This document shows, in pieces, positions 34,140 to 42,410 of a stretch of DNA of 46,382 nucleotides. The translations under genes were made by a program, and so were the position numbers. The notes beneath the pieces are model-generated. The model was given only the letters and a program-made list of their open reading frames with translations. It was not told the origin of the DNA and made no database searches. This DNA comes from Ignavibacteria bacterium (GTDB lineage: Bacteria > Bacteroidota > Ignavibacteria > Kapaibacteriales > Kapaibacteriaceae). The number at the start of each line of letters is the position of its first letter. Positions within the stretch are counted from its first letter, which is position 1. Where the stretch lies: positions 1-46,382 of the forward strand of contig CANHFG010000008.1 of the NCBI GenBank assembly GCA_947459875.1, given 5' to 3'.

Positions 34140-34849
34140 CAGTGTGATGATGGTGAATAATGTTCTTCGTTGCCAACGATCCGTCCGTCACGGATCGATA
34201 TGATTCGGTCAGCGCGACGTGCGAACTGCACATCGTGCGTGACCATCAGAATGGTCTGGTTGAATTCCGCCTTGAGCTCATTGAGAATGTCGAGCACCAG
34301 ACCGGTGTTCTTTGTGTCGAGATTCCCCGTGGGCTCATCACCGAAAATGATCTTGGGCTCGTTGATCAGTGCGCGCGCAATGGCCACACGTTGCTGCTGT
34401 CCACCGGAAAGCTTGCTGGACTTCTTTTTAGCCTGATCAGCAACACCGAGCATTGAGAGAGTCTTCATTGCGCGGTCTTCCATTTCTTCTGCCGAAAGAA
34501 TACCCCGACGCTGAGCCGGCAGCATGACGTTCTGAAGCACCGTGAAATCCGGCAGCAGGTAGTGGAACTGAAACACAAATCCGATCATTGAGTTTCGGAA
34601 ATCCGCGATGGCGTCCTTATCAAGACTGCGTACATCAATGCCATCAATCGTGATCGAACCGTCGTAATCGGTATCCAGCGTCGACAGTGCATACATGAGC
34701 GTCGTCTTACCGCTTCCTGATGGACCGACAAGTACCACGAACTCTCCCCTATTGACCGTCAGGGAGATATCTTTCAGGACCTTGAACTCCACCGGTTCGG
34801 TGAAGGTCTTGGTGACATGTGTCGCAGTAATGATAGGTGAACTCATCAT
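34139..34849 (-). CDS. ABC transporter ATP-binding protein (LolD/MacB type)
   Basis: A 236-residue ATPase with all catalytic motifs: Walker A GPSGSGKTT (42-50), Q-loop FVFQFHYLLPDFTVLQNV, signature LSGGQQQRVAIARAL, Walker B KIIFGDEPTGNLD and switch VTHD. The FQFHYLLP-type Q-loop is typical of the LolD/MacB/FtsE group that energises mechanotransmission permeases. It partners with the FtsX-like permease directly upstream, the two genes overlapping by ATGA. The full set of motifs contrasts with the degenerate exporter ATPase at 42407-44596. Confidence 0.95.
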   Translation of the reverse strand: MMSSPIITATHVTKTFTEPVEFKVLKDISLTVNRGEFVVLVGPSGSGKTTLMYALSTLDTDYDGSITIDGIDVRSLDKDAIADFRNSMIGFVFQFHYLLPDFTVLQNVMLPAQRRGILSAEEMEDRAMKTLSMLGVADQAKKKSSKLSGGQQQRVAIARALINEPKIIFGDEPTGNLDTKNTGLVLDILNELKAEFNQTILMVTHDVQFARRADRIISIRDGRIVGNEEHYSPSSH

Positions 34850-36117
34850 CGGCTCCGTATGATCTCCACCGGGTCGAATCGTGCCGCCTTTCGAGCCGGG
34901 AAGTATCCTGCGACGGTTGTGGAAACGAGCGCGAAACCAAAGGCTGCCAGATAGAACAGCGGATTGAAGTTGATGATCAGATACTGGACACTGACAAACC
35001 CCTGGATGTTCAGCGGAATCATTCCGACGATCTTGGAAGTAATGAAACCGAGCAGAAGTCCCAGCAGTCCGCCCGTAGTGCCAATGGCGACCGATTCAAG
35101 AAGGAACACCCGCCGGATGTCCCTATCACGATATCCCATCGCCTTGAGAATAGCGATGTCGGGCATCTTCTCGTAGATGATGGTCATGAGGATATTGAAG
35201 ATGCCGAAGCCCGACACGACAAGGATCGAAATGATCACAAACAAAACCGTCAGGTTCTGGATGCGAAAGATCCCGAAGACGTTGGCGTTGGCGGCCTTCC
35301 AGTCTTCGGCCTTATAGCCGAATACACTCTGATACTCGGTGGCGATCGACTGCGCGACGTCCACATCGCGAAGCCGTACGTTGATGTCCGTGATATACGC
35401 TGCCGACTGCTGCAGCAGACGCTGGGCGTTGCGGATGGAGATGTATGCTCGTGAATTATCCTGCAAGGTGATGCCGGTCTTGGATATCCCGACAACCTTC
35501 ATATCCAACGAAACACCACGCGAAGAAATCACAGTGATGTTGTCGTTGAGTCGCGCCCCGAGTTTCTCGGCCAGTCCTGATCCCAGGATCACGGCATTTG
35601 GAAGTGTCTCCATGCGCACAAGCTCACCGGCGATCAGATTTTCGGCCACATGAAACAGCTGATCCTCGCGCTGCACATCGATGCCGGCAAGCGTGCCGGC
35701 CTGCTGCGACATACCATAGCGCAGGATGCCCTGCAGACCGAGATAAGGAGCCACGCCTTCAACGCGTGCGTCGCGTTCAATCTCGCGCAGTATCTGATAG
35801 CCGTTGCGCAGCCGACGTTCCTCATCACGGGGCTTCTGGTTGCGAACCACGGTCCATGTGCTCGCTGTATCCGACTCGAGATCCAGCACGTTGGGCCGCG
35901 CCACACGAACGTCGTTGTAGATATGCACGTGGGCTGTGGTGTTGACGGTCTTTTCGATGAAGTAGCTCTGCAGACCCGTCAGCAGACCGGCCTGAAAGAT
36001 GAACACCGTAACCCCGAACATCACCCCGAGCATTGCCACAACGGTTTGCCTCTTCTTGCTGATGAGGTGCACCCATGCAATATTGAGGAGGGGGCTTCTG
36101 GTGGACGTCTTTTTCAC
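34846..36117 (-). CDS. ABC transporter permease (MacB/LolE-like, FtsX domain)
   Basis: A 423-residue permease with one N-terminal helix (about 23-48, QTVVAMLGVMFGVTVFIFQAGL), a large periplasmic domain (about 55-285) and three C-terminal helices (VLFVIISILVVSGFGIFNILM, SVAIGTTGGLLGLLLGFI, FYLAAFGFALVSTTVAGYFPARKAARFDPVEIIR). The terminal ARKAARFDPVEIIR is the FtsX-family hallmark. With the separate ATPase it forms a split MacB or Lol-type complex. The start is GTG, overlapping the adaptor stop by GTGA. Confidence 0.92.
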   Translation of the reverse strand: MKKTSTRSPLLNIAWVHLISKKRQTVVAMLGVMFGVTVFIFQAGLLTGLQSYFIEKTVNTTAHVHIYNDVRVARPNVLDLESDTASTWTVVRNQKPRDEERRLRNGYQILREIERDARVEGVAPYLGLQGILRYGMSQQAGTLAGIDVQREDQLFHVAENLIAGELVRMETLPNAVILGSGLAEKLGARLNDNITVISSRGVSLDMKVVGISKTGITLQDNSRAYISIRNAQRLLQQSAAYITDINVRLRDVDVAQSIATEYQSVFGYKAEDWKAANANVFGIFRIQNLTVLFVIISILVVSGFGIFNILMTIIYEKMPDIAILKAMGYRDRDIRRVFLLESVAIGTTGGLLGLLLGFITSKIVGMIPLNIQGFVSVQYLIINFNPLFYLAAFGFALVSTTVAGYFPARKAARFDPVEIIRSR

Positions 36118-37229
36118 AGAACAACCTCGTCGGTCTCGTTGAGGCCTGAGAGAATCTCGACGAACCGCAGATCTTCAATGCCGACGTTCAACCGCACCCG
36201 CTGCTCGGTACCATCACGACGAACGGTCACGATCCTATCGGCTGGGACAAATTCTCTGGGAAGCACCAGCGCGCGCTCTTTGCGAGACACGACGATGTTG
36301 GCTTCGAGGGACATACCCGGCAGCAGCTGCATTCCATCGGATTCTATACTGGCGCTTACGCTTACTGTCTTGTCCATGCCCGATACCCGTGGCGTGATCG
36401 ACGTAACCGTGCCGGAGAACACCCGCCCCTTGAGCGCGTCGATGGCAAATGCAACACGCTGACCGACGGCCACAAGAGCAATGTCGCTTTCATCGATGGC
36501 AAGCTCCACCTCGATGCTCTCAGCCTGGCCGATCTCAATAAGTGGCTGTTGCGGCATGACCAATTCACCGACCTTCGGTAAGACATCGTAAACACGTCCC
36601 GCCGCTGAAGCCGTTACGATGAAGTCATCGCGCAGCGATCGTTGGATAGATACGTTGAGTTCGGCTGTGCGCCGCTCGGTTGCCAGACGTCGACGCGTGG
36701 ATTCATACACGTCGCGTGCCTTTTCGTACTGACGCTGAGAGACCTCATACTGCGTCTTTGCCGCGTCATACGTCGATTGCGAGGTTGCCTGTTGCGACAG
36801 AAGTCGCTTTGTGCGCGCGGCCGTCATGGAATCGAGTTCGAGCTTCGCGCGGGTTGCTTCGAGTTCGGCAACTACCGACCGTAGAACAGCCCCCTGATCA
36901 TTGGCATTCTCCCGGGCAAGTCCATAGACCGTCTGGGCTGACTCAACGGCAAGATCTGATGATGTGGCACGGATCCGCAGAAGGGGCTGTCCGGTCGTGA
37001 CCAGATCGCCGGGTTGGACCAGGATCTCCTGCACGATTCCGGGCATCTTCGATGATGCACGATGAAAACCCACCGGGAAGATCTTTCCCGACGCGTAGAC
37101 GGCCTGGGTGATCGAGCGACGCTGCGGACGAACCGTCTTGTCGGACGTATCACATCCGGTGAGACCGGACGCCATGAGAGCTGTCAGCACGAAGGCCGCG
37201 CACCACCCGGAAACAACAATGGTTCTCAT
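36114..37229 (-). CDS. MacA-like periplasmic adaptor lipoprotein
   Basis: A 371-residue HlyD-family adaptor with lipobox LTGC (Cys26). Motifs: MPGIVQEILVQPGDLVTTGQPLLRI (first lipoyl half), a long coiled-coil hairpin (about 105-200, with SQQATSQSTYDAAKTQYEVSQ), VTASAAGRVYDVLPKVGELVMP (second half), and barrel plus terminal domain VRLNVGIEDLRFVEILSGLNETDEVV. It directly precedes the FtsX-type permease, so it most likely serves the ABC pump, while the second adaptor serves the RND pump. Start ATG 37229 lies five bases after the tetR stop. Confidence 0.9.
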   Translation of the reverse strand: MRTIVVSGWCAAFVLTALMASGLTGCDTSDKTVRPQRRSITQAVYASGKIFPVGFHRASSKMPGIVQEILVQPGDLVTTGQPLLRIRATSSDLAVESAQTVYGLARENANDQGAVLRSVVAELEATRAKLELDSMTAARTKRLLSQQATSQSTYDAAKTQYEVSQRQYEKARDVYESTRRRLATERRTAELNVSIQRSLRDDFIVTASAAGRVYDVLPKVGELVMPQQPLIEIGQAESIEVELAIDESDIALVAVGQRVAFAIDALKGRVFSGTVTSITPRVSGMDKTVSVSASIESDGMQLLPGMSLEANIVVSRKERALVLPREFVPADRIVTVRRDGTEQRVRLNVGIEDLRFVEILSGLNETDEVVL

Positions 37230-37234
37230 ATCAG

Positions 37235-37894
37235 TCAGTTGGCCTGTGTAGGTGAAGGTGAGCGACCGAGTCCACGTATGATCAGCTGAACGATGTCGTG
37301 CAGGATCACCTGCTCCGGCTCGGTAACCCAGCCCGGTGGAATGAGATTGTTACGCAGGATCATGACGGAGCCCTTCATGGCAATGATGATCTCTGCCACT
37401 ACGGTCCGTATCGGACCATGAAGGAAGAAATATCCTGCAGCCACGCCCTCGCTGACGATGCCCTCTACCAGCGAGATCAGACGCTCATTTACACTTATGA
37501 AGTCTGCGATGATCGATGTTTCGCAGTTTGGTTGAAGCAGCAGCCCAATATTCGTCTGCGTCATGACCTGATAGAAGAACTGGTTCTCCTGGGAGTAGGT
37601 GTAGAACGTGCGAAACGCCGATGCGAGCTTCTCCGGAGGTGCAAGAGGGCTTTCCGCCACCGTCGTCATCGACGCTGTCAGCGCTGCTAGGTCATCTGCC
37701 AGAAGCCCCATAAGCAGCTCTTCCCTGCTTCGGAAATAGAGATAGAGCGTGCCTTTGGCCAGCTCCGCTTCCTGAGCGATGCGCTCCATCGTTGTGGTAG
37801 CAATACCGTGTTTAACAAAGGCAGCCCGCGCCGAGGCCAGGATGGCCTTGCGGCGTTGATCACGCTCGCGTTCTTTGCGCTGGATCGTTCCCAT
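37235..37894 (-). CDS. TetR-family transcriptional regulator
   Basis: A 219-residue repressor. The N-terminal DNA-binding domain is complete: RKAILASARAAFVKHGIATTTMERIAQEAELAKGTLYLYFRSREELL (about 15-60), with the helix-turn-helix in the middle. The C-terminal ligand-binding helical domain (about 75-210) is of the kind that senses small molecules. The frame is open much further upstream over tolC, but ATG 37894 is 11 bases after the tolC stop and begins the conserved domain. Being the second gene of the efflux operon, it would be made together with the pump it controls; three palindromes in front of tolC are its likely operators. Confidence 0.93.
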   Translation of the reverse strand: MGTIQRKERERDQRRKAILASARAAFVKHGIATTTMERIAQEAELAKGTLYLYFRSREELLMGLLADDLAALTASMTTVAESPLAPPEKLASAFRTFYTYSQENQFFYQVMTQTNIGLLLQPNCETSIIADFISVNERLISLVEGIVSEGVAAGYFFLHGPIRTVVAEIIIAMKGSVMILRNNLIPPGWVTEPEQVILHDIVQLIIRGLGRSPSPTQAN

Positions 37895-37904
37895 TGTCGC
37901 CGTG

Positions 37905-39254
37905 CTACTTTGATTCCTGACGCAAAAAGCGCCAGTAAGAGCGGTCGATCTGACCGGTGGCCCGGTCGAAATCAGCTCGCGTGACGTGATAATCCACCAG
38001 TGCCGAAATGGCATTAAGCCTTGCCTGCGCCAGAGATGTCTCCGCATCATTGATCTCGAGCAGGCTTCCGGTGCCCTCACGATAGCGCACACGGGCGATC
38101 TCAAAACCGCGCTGTGCCTGGTCCACCGTGGAGCGCTGCGCCAAAGAACGCTGACGGGCCGACTCGAGCTGATTGATCAGCGTACGCACCTGAAGATTGA
38201 TCAGGTTTGAGACCTGATTAAGTCGCTCTCGCGCAGATTGCACGTCGATCTGTGCCTGCTCGACTTTTTCGCTCGTACGCAGACCGTCGAACAGATTCAT
38301 CGAAAAGCTCAGCCCGACGACCGTACTGGAGGCACTCTGCCAGCCGCTGAGAGATTCACTCTGCCCCTGGTTCTGCCACTGTCCAAAGGCCGCAAGCGTT
38401 GGATAGAAGTCCGACCGGCTGAGGTCAACCATGCGAGTGCCGACATCGATCTGATGGCGCAGGGCCCGTAGGTCGAGATTTTCGTTAACGGCCTGTGTAA
38501 TGGACCGTTCGGCATCGGGTGTCTCGGCGATCGCTGGGAAGCCCCCTTCCGACACAACGATGGAGTCAGCAAGACTCATGCCGATGTAGGTCTGCAGGGC
38601 CGCCAGTGCGGCGTACTTGCCCGACTTGGCCTGAAGCACCATCGGACGAGCATTCGCTACGGCGACATCGGCTCTGATCTTGTCAAATTCAGCAACAAGT
38701 CCCTCTCCGAACAGGGCCGTGATATTGCGCTGCAGCTCGATAATGTTCGTCAGCGAGGCCTCAGCCACCGTTGCATAGCCGCTTGCGGCCACGGCCTGGT
38801 AGTATCGCTTCTTGGTTTCGGTGACCACTTCGGCAACCGCAGCATCAAGTTGCGCCTCAGCTGCATCACTGTAGAGCTTCGAGGCGGATATCGCCGTGAA
38901 CACTGAATTGTTGAAGAGGATCTGCTGGATCTGTGTGGTGACGTTATAGGCATTCGTCAGACCAAACCGCAGTGGTGATATCTCCCCCGTTGCTGGATTC
39001 GGGAAGAAGAACACCGGCAGCTGGATGTTGTGATTAAAGCCGGCCGAGACGTTCAGCGAAGGCAATGCCGTGCCGCGGGCCTCGCGTACCTGCGACTCGG
39101 CCCGCTTGACGCCAAGGCGTGCTACGGCAATTGTCTCGTTCTGCTTGATCGCCATCTCAATGGCAGCATCGAGCGAAAGCTGCCGAACCTGCGCTGTGGC
39201 CAGCATGGAAAGAGCGGCTAGGGCTGCCGCGAGACTCAGGGCAAAACGTGTCAT
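37905..39254 (-). CDS. TolC-family outer-membrane efflux protein
   Basis: A 449-residue outer-membrane channel. Signal peptide at about 1-21 (AALAALSMLATAQ). Two OEP repeats are visible: LSLDAAIEMAIKQNETIAVARLGVKRAESQVREARGTALPSLNVSAGF, and a second starting near residue 225 with ALRHQIDVGTRMVDLSRSDFYPTLAAFGQW, followed by MNLFDGLRTSEKVEQAQIDV and GTGSLLEINDAETSLAQARL. It forms the trimeric exit duct, probably shared by the ABC and RND pumps of the operon since no second tolC is present in it. An AAGGA ribosome site precedes the ATG. It is the first gene of the unit, behind three operator-like palindromes. Confidence 0.93.
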   Translation of the reverse strand: MTRFALSLAAALAALSMLATAQVRQLSLDAAIEMAIKQNETIAVARLGVKRAESQVREARGTALPSLNVSAGFNHNIQLPVFFFPNPATGEISPLRFGLTNAYNVTTQIQQILFNNSVFTAISASKLYSDAAEAQLDAAVAEVVTETKKRYYQAVAASGYATVAEASLTNIIELQRNITALFGEGLVAEFDKIRADVAVANARPMVLQAKSGKYAALAALQTYIGMSLADSIVVSEGGFPAIAETPDAERSITQAVNENLDLRALRHQIDVGTRMVDLSRSDFYPTLAAFGQWQNQGQSESLSGWQSASSTVVGLSFSMNLFDGLRTSEKVEQAQIDVQSARERLNQVSNLINLQVRTLINQLESARQRSLAQRSTVDQAQRGFEIARVRYREGTGSLLEINDAETSLAQARLNAISALVDYHVTRADFDRATGQIDRSYWRFLRQESK

Positions 39255-39272
39255 GGAGACGTCCTTGTGCTA

Positions 39273-39285
39273 TGACCAGTGGTCA
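39273..39285. promoter_or_regulatory. Operator-like palindrome O1 (TGACCAGTGGTCA)
   Basis: A perfect inverted repeat of six-base arms around one central base, located 19 bases upstream of the tolC start. It is the proximal member of a set of three with 19-bp centre-to-centre spacing. Likely a TetR-type regulator site (inference). Confidence 0.75.
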
Positions 39286-39291
39286 ATATTC

Positions 39292-39304
39292 TGACTATGG
39301 GTCG
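39292..39304. promoter_or_regulatory. Operator-like degenerate site O2 (TGACTATGGGTCG)
   Basis: It keeps the half-sites TGAC and GGTC at the same spacing as O1 and O3, but the centre and last base differ. Its centre is exactly 19 bp from the centres of both neighbours, so it is probably a weaker third site rather than chance. Confidence 0.5.
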
Positions 39305-39335
39305 CAAAAATGACCAATGGTCAGGTTTTATACAA
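39305..39335 (-). promoter_or_regulatory. Putative promoter of the efflux operon (TTG-N20-CATTTTTG)
   Basis: Minus strand: TTG (39333-39335), 20 bases, then CATTTTTG (39305-39312), a 7/8 match to TAnnTTTG. O3 fills the spacer and O2 covers the expected start of transcription. Confidence 0.4.
39311..39323. promoter_or_regulatory. Operator-like palindrome O3 (TGACCAATGGTCA)
   Basis: A perfect inverted repeat identical to O1 except for the central base. It lies between the proposed -33 and -7 elements of the tolC promoter, a position where a bound repressor would block RNA polymerase. Confidence 0.75.
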
Positions 39336-39357
39336 GTAGTCATCTGCTAATAGAGGG

Positions 39358-39365
39358 TAGATTTG
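39358..39365 (+). promoter_or_regulatory. Putative -7 promoter element (TAGATTTG) for uvrA
   Basis: An exact TAnnTTTG match 22 bases before the uvrA ATG. No clear -33 element is seen. It lies outside the operator cluster, so uvrA may be independent of the TetR regulator. Confidence 0.35.
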
Positions 39366-39387
39366 CCAGATTATCTCCAGCAAAGCG

Positions 39388-42279
39388 ATGACAACCAGCA
39401 CCTTACCCGAGTCTTCCACATTTGATGAGACCGAGATCACAACGATCTCGATCCGGGGTGCTCGTGAGCATAATCTCAAAGGCATCGACCTGGATATTCC
39501 CCGTGACAAGCTGGTGGTCATTACGGGGCTCAGTGGTTCGGGCAAGTCCTCGATCGCCTTCGACACGATCTTTGCTGAAGGTCAGCGCCGCTACGTCGAG
39601 AGCCTTTCGGCCTATGCGCGGCAGTTTCTGGGGGTGATGAAGAAGCCCGACATCGACACCATCGAGGGGCTTTCCCCGGCAATATCCATCGAGCAGAAGA
39701 GCACCGGCATGAGTCCGCGCTCAACGGTGGGGACGGTTACGGAGATATACGACTACATGCGCCTGCTGTTTGCCAAGGTGGGCATTCAGCACTGCGTAAC
39801 ATGCAACATCCCCGTGCAGCAGCAAACGGTCGATCAGATCATCAGTGCGATCCTTGCGCTTGGTATCGGTCGCCGAATACAGATACTTTCACCCGTGGTA
39901 AAGGGACGCAAAGGACACTACCGCGAGCAACTCGAGTCATACAGACGTCAGGGCTACACGCGCGTACGCATTGATGGCGAGTTGACGGAGATCACGCAGG
40001 GTATGCAGCTGGCTCGGTATAAGATGCATACCATCGAGCTGGTCATTGACCGGCTTGTTGTAGAGGCAGAACCGACCAAGCGGATGACCGACAGCATCGA
40101 GATGGCTCTTCAGCTTGGCGAAGGGGGCATCACTATTCTGCACGAAGAAGAGCCCGATATCTGGGCCGAACGATTCTTCAGCACCAGCTATGCCTGTCCA
40201 CAGTGCGGCACGTCATACGAGACACCGGCCCCAAACATGTTCTCCTTCAACTCTCCCTACGGTGCCTGCGCCACGTGCGATGGGCTCGGAGAGCTGCAGG
40301 ATTTCGACCCGGCTCTGGTGCTTCCAGACCGGTCGGTCTCGCTGGCCTCAGGAGCCATAGCACCCCTTGGACCTCGTCGCGATACGTGGCTGTGGAAGCA
40401 GGTACTTGCCTGGTGCGAGCTTCGGAAGATCTCGACCACCGTCCCTGTGAACACGATCGATGAAGCACTGCTGGACGAGTTGCTTTACGGAGATGCCGAT
40501 ATGCGTTTGCAGACGCAGCATCGCGGAACATCTGCTCGTCATGCCTTCATCGGTGTGCTTCCGTCGATCCGTCATCAGTACGAGCAGACATCATCAACGG
40601 CCGTTCGGAAGTCGGTAGAGAAGCACTTCTCCACCATTACCTGCCGCACATGTGACGGTGGACGTCTGAAGATTCCGCACATGCACGTGCTTGTTGCCGG
40701 CGAGAACATCGTCAGCCTCGGTCGGCTGGACATCATCGAAACACGTTCATGGTTTGCCGATCTCCACACGCGCCTTAACGAACGTCAGAACACGATCGCC
40801 TTTCTGATCCTCAAGGAGATCAATCAACGACTGCAGTTTCTCGATGATGTGGGCCTGAGTTACCTGACGCTCGACAGAAGTGCTCGCAGCCTCTCTGGCG
40901 GAGAGTCTCAGCGCATCCGGCTGGCATCACAGATCGGCTCGCATCTTGTGGGGGTGACGTATGTGCTCGATGAGCCATCGATCGGACTGCATCAGCATGA
41001 CAATCGAAAGCTGATCGAATCACTCAAGAGGCTGCGCGACATCGGCAACACCGTCCTCGTGGTGGAACACGACCGGGAGATGATCGAAGAGTCGGATACG
41101 ATGATCGACGTCGGTCCGGGTGCCGGTGTCCACGGTGGCTCGATCGTGGCGGTGAAATCTTCGGAAGAAATCGGAGACATCATCCGACGGGGCGACGCTT
41201 CGGGCTCCTCGTCGATCACTCTTCAGTACCTCAGCGGACAGCGGCGCGTGTATCGTCCCGAGACGCGTCGAACCGGAAACGGCAAGGTCCTTGAACTGAA
41301 AGGGGCTCGCGGCAACAACCTCAAGAACGTCGATCTGCAAGTCCCAATCGGAACCTTTACCTGCATCACCGGTATGAGCGGATCGGGGAAGAGTTCGCTG
41401 GTCAATGATACACTATACCCAATCCTTGCCGCCCGGCTTCATCGGTCGGAGCTTCGGCCTTTGGAATATTCGTCTATCCATGGACTGGAGTTCGTTGACA
41501 AGGTCATCGAAATAGATCAGTCCCCTATCGGTCGCACACCAAGGTCGAATCCGGCCACGTACACGGGGCTGTTCACGCTCATCCGCGACTTTTTCACGAT
41601 GCTACCCGAGGCACGAATCCGCGGCTACCAGGCCGGTCGTTTTTCCTTCAATGTCTCCGGTGGACGTTGCGAAGAGTGCGAAGGGGTGGGTCTGAAGAAG
41701 ATCGAGATGAATTTCCTGCCCGACGTCTACGTACCGTGCGAAACGTGTGCCGGACAGCGATACAATGCCGAAACACTCGTCGTGAAGTTCAAAGGCAAGT
41801 CCATCTCTGATGTTCTGGATATGACCGTCGAAGAGGCACGGGAGTTCTTCTCCGAGATCCCCCGCATCTCATCGCGGTTGCAAACACTCATGGATGTTGG
41901 CCTGTCCTACATCAGCCTGGGGCAGCAGGCAACAACGCTCTCAGGGGGCGAGGCACAGCGCGTAAAGCTCGCTACGGAGCTTGCCAAGTCATACACTGGC
42001 AAGACCCTGTATCTGCTTGATGAGCCCACGACCGGACTGCATTTTGAGGATATCAGCGTGCTGATGAAACTCCTGCACCGACTGGTCGATCGTGGCAATA
42101 CCGTGGTGGTGATCGAGCACAACCTCGATGTCATCGTCAGCGCCGACCATATCATCGATCTCGGTCCGGGTGGCGGCCGTGATGGTGGACGCGTGGTTGC
42201 AACCGGGACACCCGAAGATGTGGCCGCTGCTATGGGGTCGCTTACGGGACAATATCTGGCAGCGGAACTGAGAAAATAA
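39388..42279 (+). CDS. uvrA: Excinuclease ABC subunit A
   Basis: A 963-residue damage-sensing ATPase of nucleotide excision repair that loads UvrB. Two ABC cassettes are complete: Walker A GLSGSGKS (47-54) and [19 protein letters not shown] in the second half, signatures [18 protein letters not shown] and [18 protein letters not shown], Walker [14 protein letters not shown] and [13 protein letters not shown]. Zinc modules are CPQCGTSYE...CATCDGLG and [11 protein letters not shown]...[10 protein letters not shown]. Length is normal. It is divergent from the efflux operon with 133 bp between the starts. No Shine-Dalgarno sequence is obvious. Confidence 0.98.
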   Translation: MTTSTLPESSTFDETEITTISIRGAREHNLKGIDLDIPRDKLVVITGLSGSGKSSIAFDTIFAEGQRRYVESLSAYARQFLGVMKKPDIDTIEGLSPAISIEQKSTGMSPRSTVGTVTEIYDYMRLLFAKVGIQHCVTCNIPVQQQTVDQIISAILALGIGRRIQILSPVVKGRKGHYREQLESYRRQGYTRVRIDGELTEITQGMQLARYKMHTIELVIDRLVVEAEPTKRMTDSIEMALQLGEGGITILHEEEPDIWAERFFSTSYACPQCGTSYETPAPNMFSFNSPYGACATCDGLGELQDFDPALVLPDRSVSLASGAIAPLGPRRDTWLWKQVLAWCELRKISTTVPVNTIDEALLDELLYGDADMRLQTQHRGTSARHAFIGVLPSIRHQYEQTSSTAVRKSVEKHFSTITCRTCDGGRLKIPHMHVLVAGENIVSLGRLDIIETRSWFADLHTRLNERQNTIAFLILKEINQRLQFLDDVGLSYLTLDRSARSLSGGESQRIRLASQIGSHLVGVTYVLDEPSIGLHQHDNRKLIESLKRLRDIGNTVLVVEHDREMIEESDTMIDVGPGAGVHGGSIVAVKSSEEIGDIIRRGDASGSSSITLQYLSGQRRVYRPETRRTGNGKVLELKGARGNNLKNVDLQVPIGTFTCITGMSGSGKSSLVNDTLYPILAARLHRSELRPLEYSSIHGLEFVDKVIEIDQSPIGRTPRSNPATYTGLFTLIRDFFTMLPEARIRGYQAGRFSFNVSGGRCEECEGVGLKKIEMNFLPDVYVPCETCAGQRYNAETLVVKFKGKSISDVLDMTVEEAREFFSEIPRISSRLQTLMDVGLSYISLGQQATTLSGGEAQRVKLATELAKSYTGKTLYLLDEPTTGLHFEDISVLMKLLHRLVDRGNTVVVIEHNLDVIVSADHIIDLGPGGGRDGGRVVATGTPEDVAAAMGSLTGQYLAAELRK

Positions 42280-42338
42280 TCCCCATGTTTGCTTTCGTGC
42301 ATGATTCAAACGGGCATTTCGTCTAGGGGCCTCGCAAC

Positions 42339-42410
42339 ATGAAGACTACACTCTGGTACATCGACGGTACGCTGCACGAGTTCCGCCGCGGGGGGCATTG
42401 CACCTCATGA
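42339..42410 (+). CDS. Possible 23-residue peptide upstream of the ABC exporter
   Basis: A short ORF starting at ATG 42339, about ten bases after AGGGG, and ending in a TGA that overlaps the exporter ATG (ATGA). Its C-terminal part is EFRRGGHCTS, with a Gly-Gly four residues before the end. It may be a leader peptide for translational coupling, or a tiny double-glycine peptide linked to the exporter; equally it may be a chance ORF. A 13-codon ORF (ATG 42284) precedes it. Confidence 0.3.
   Translation: MKTTLWYIDGTLHEFRRGGHCTS

Noticed and set aside
42284-42325. 13-codon ORF (ATG at 42284) after uvrA as a regulatory leader peptide
   Set aside because: Too short, with no ribosome site and no nearby hairpin pair to act as an attenuator.
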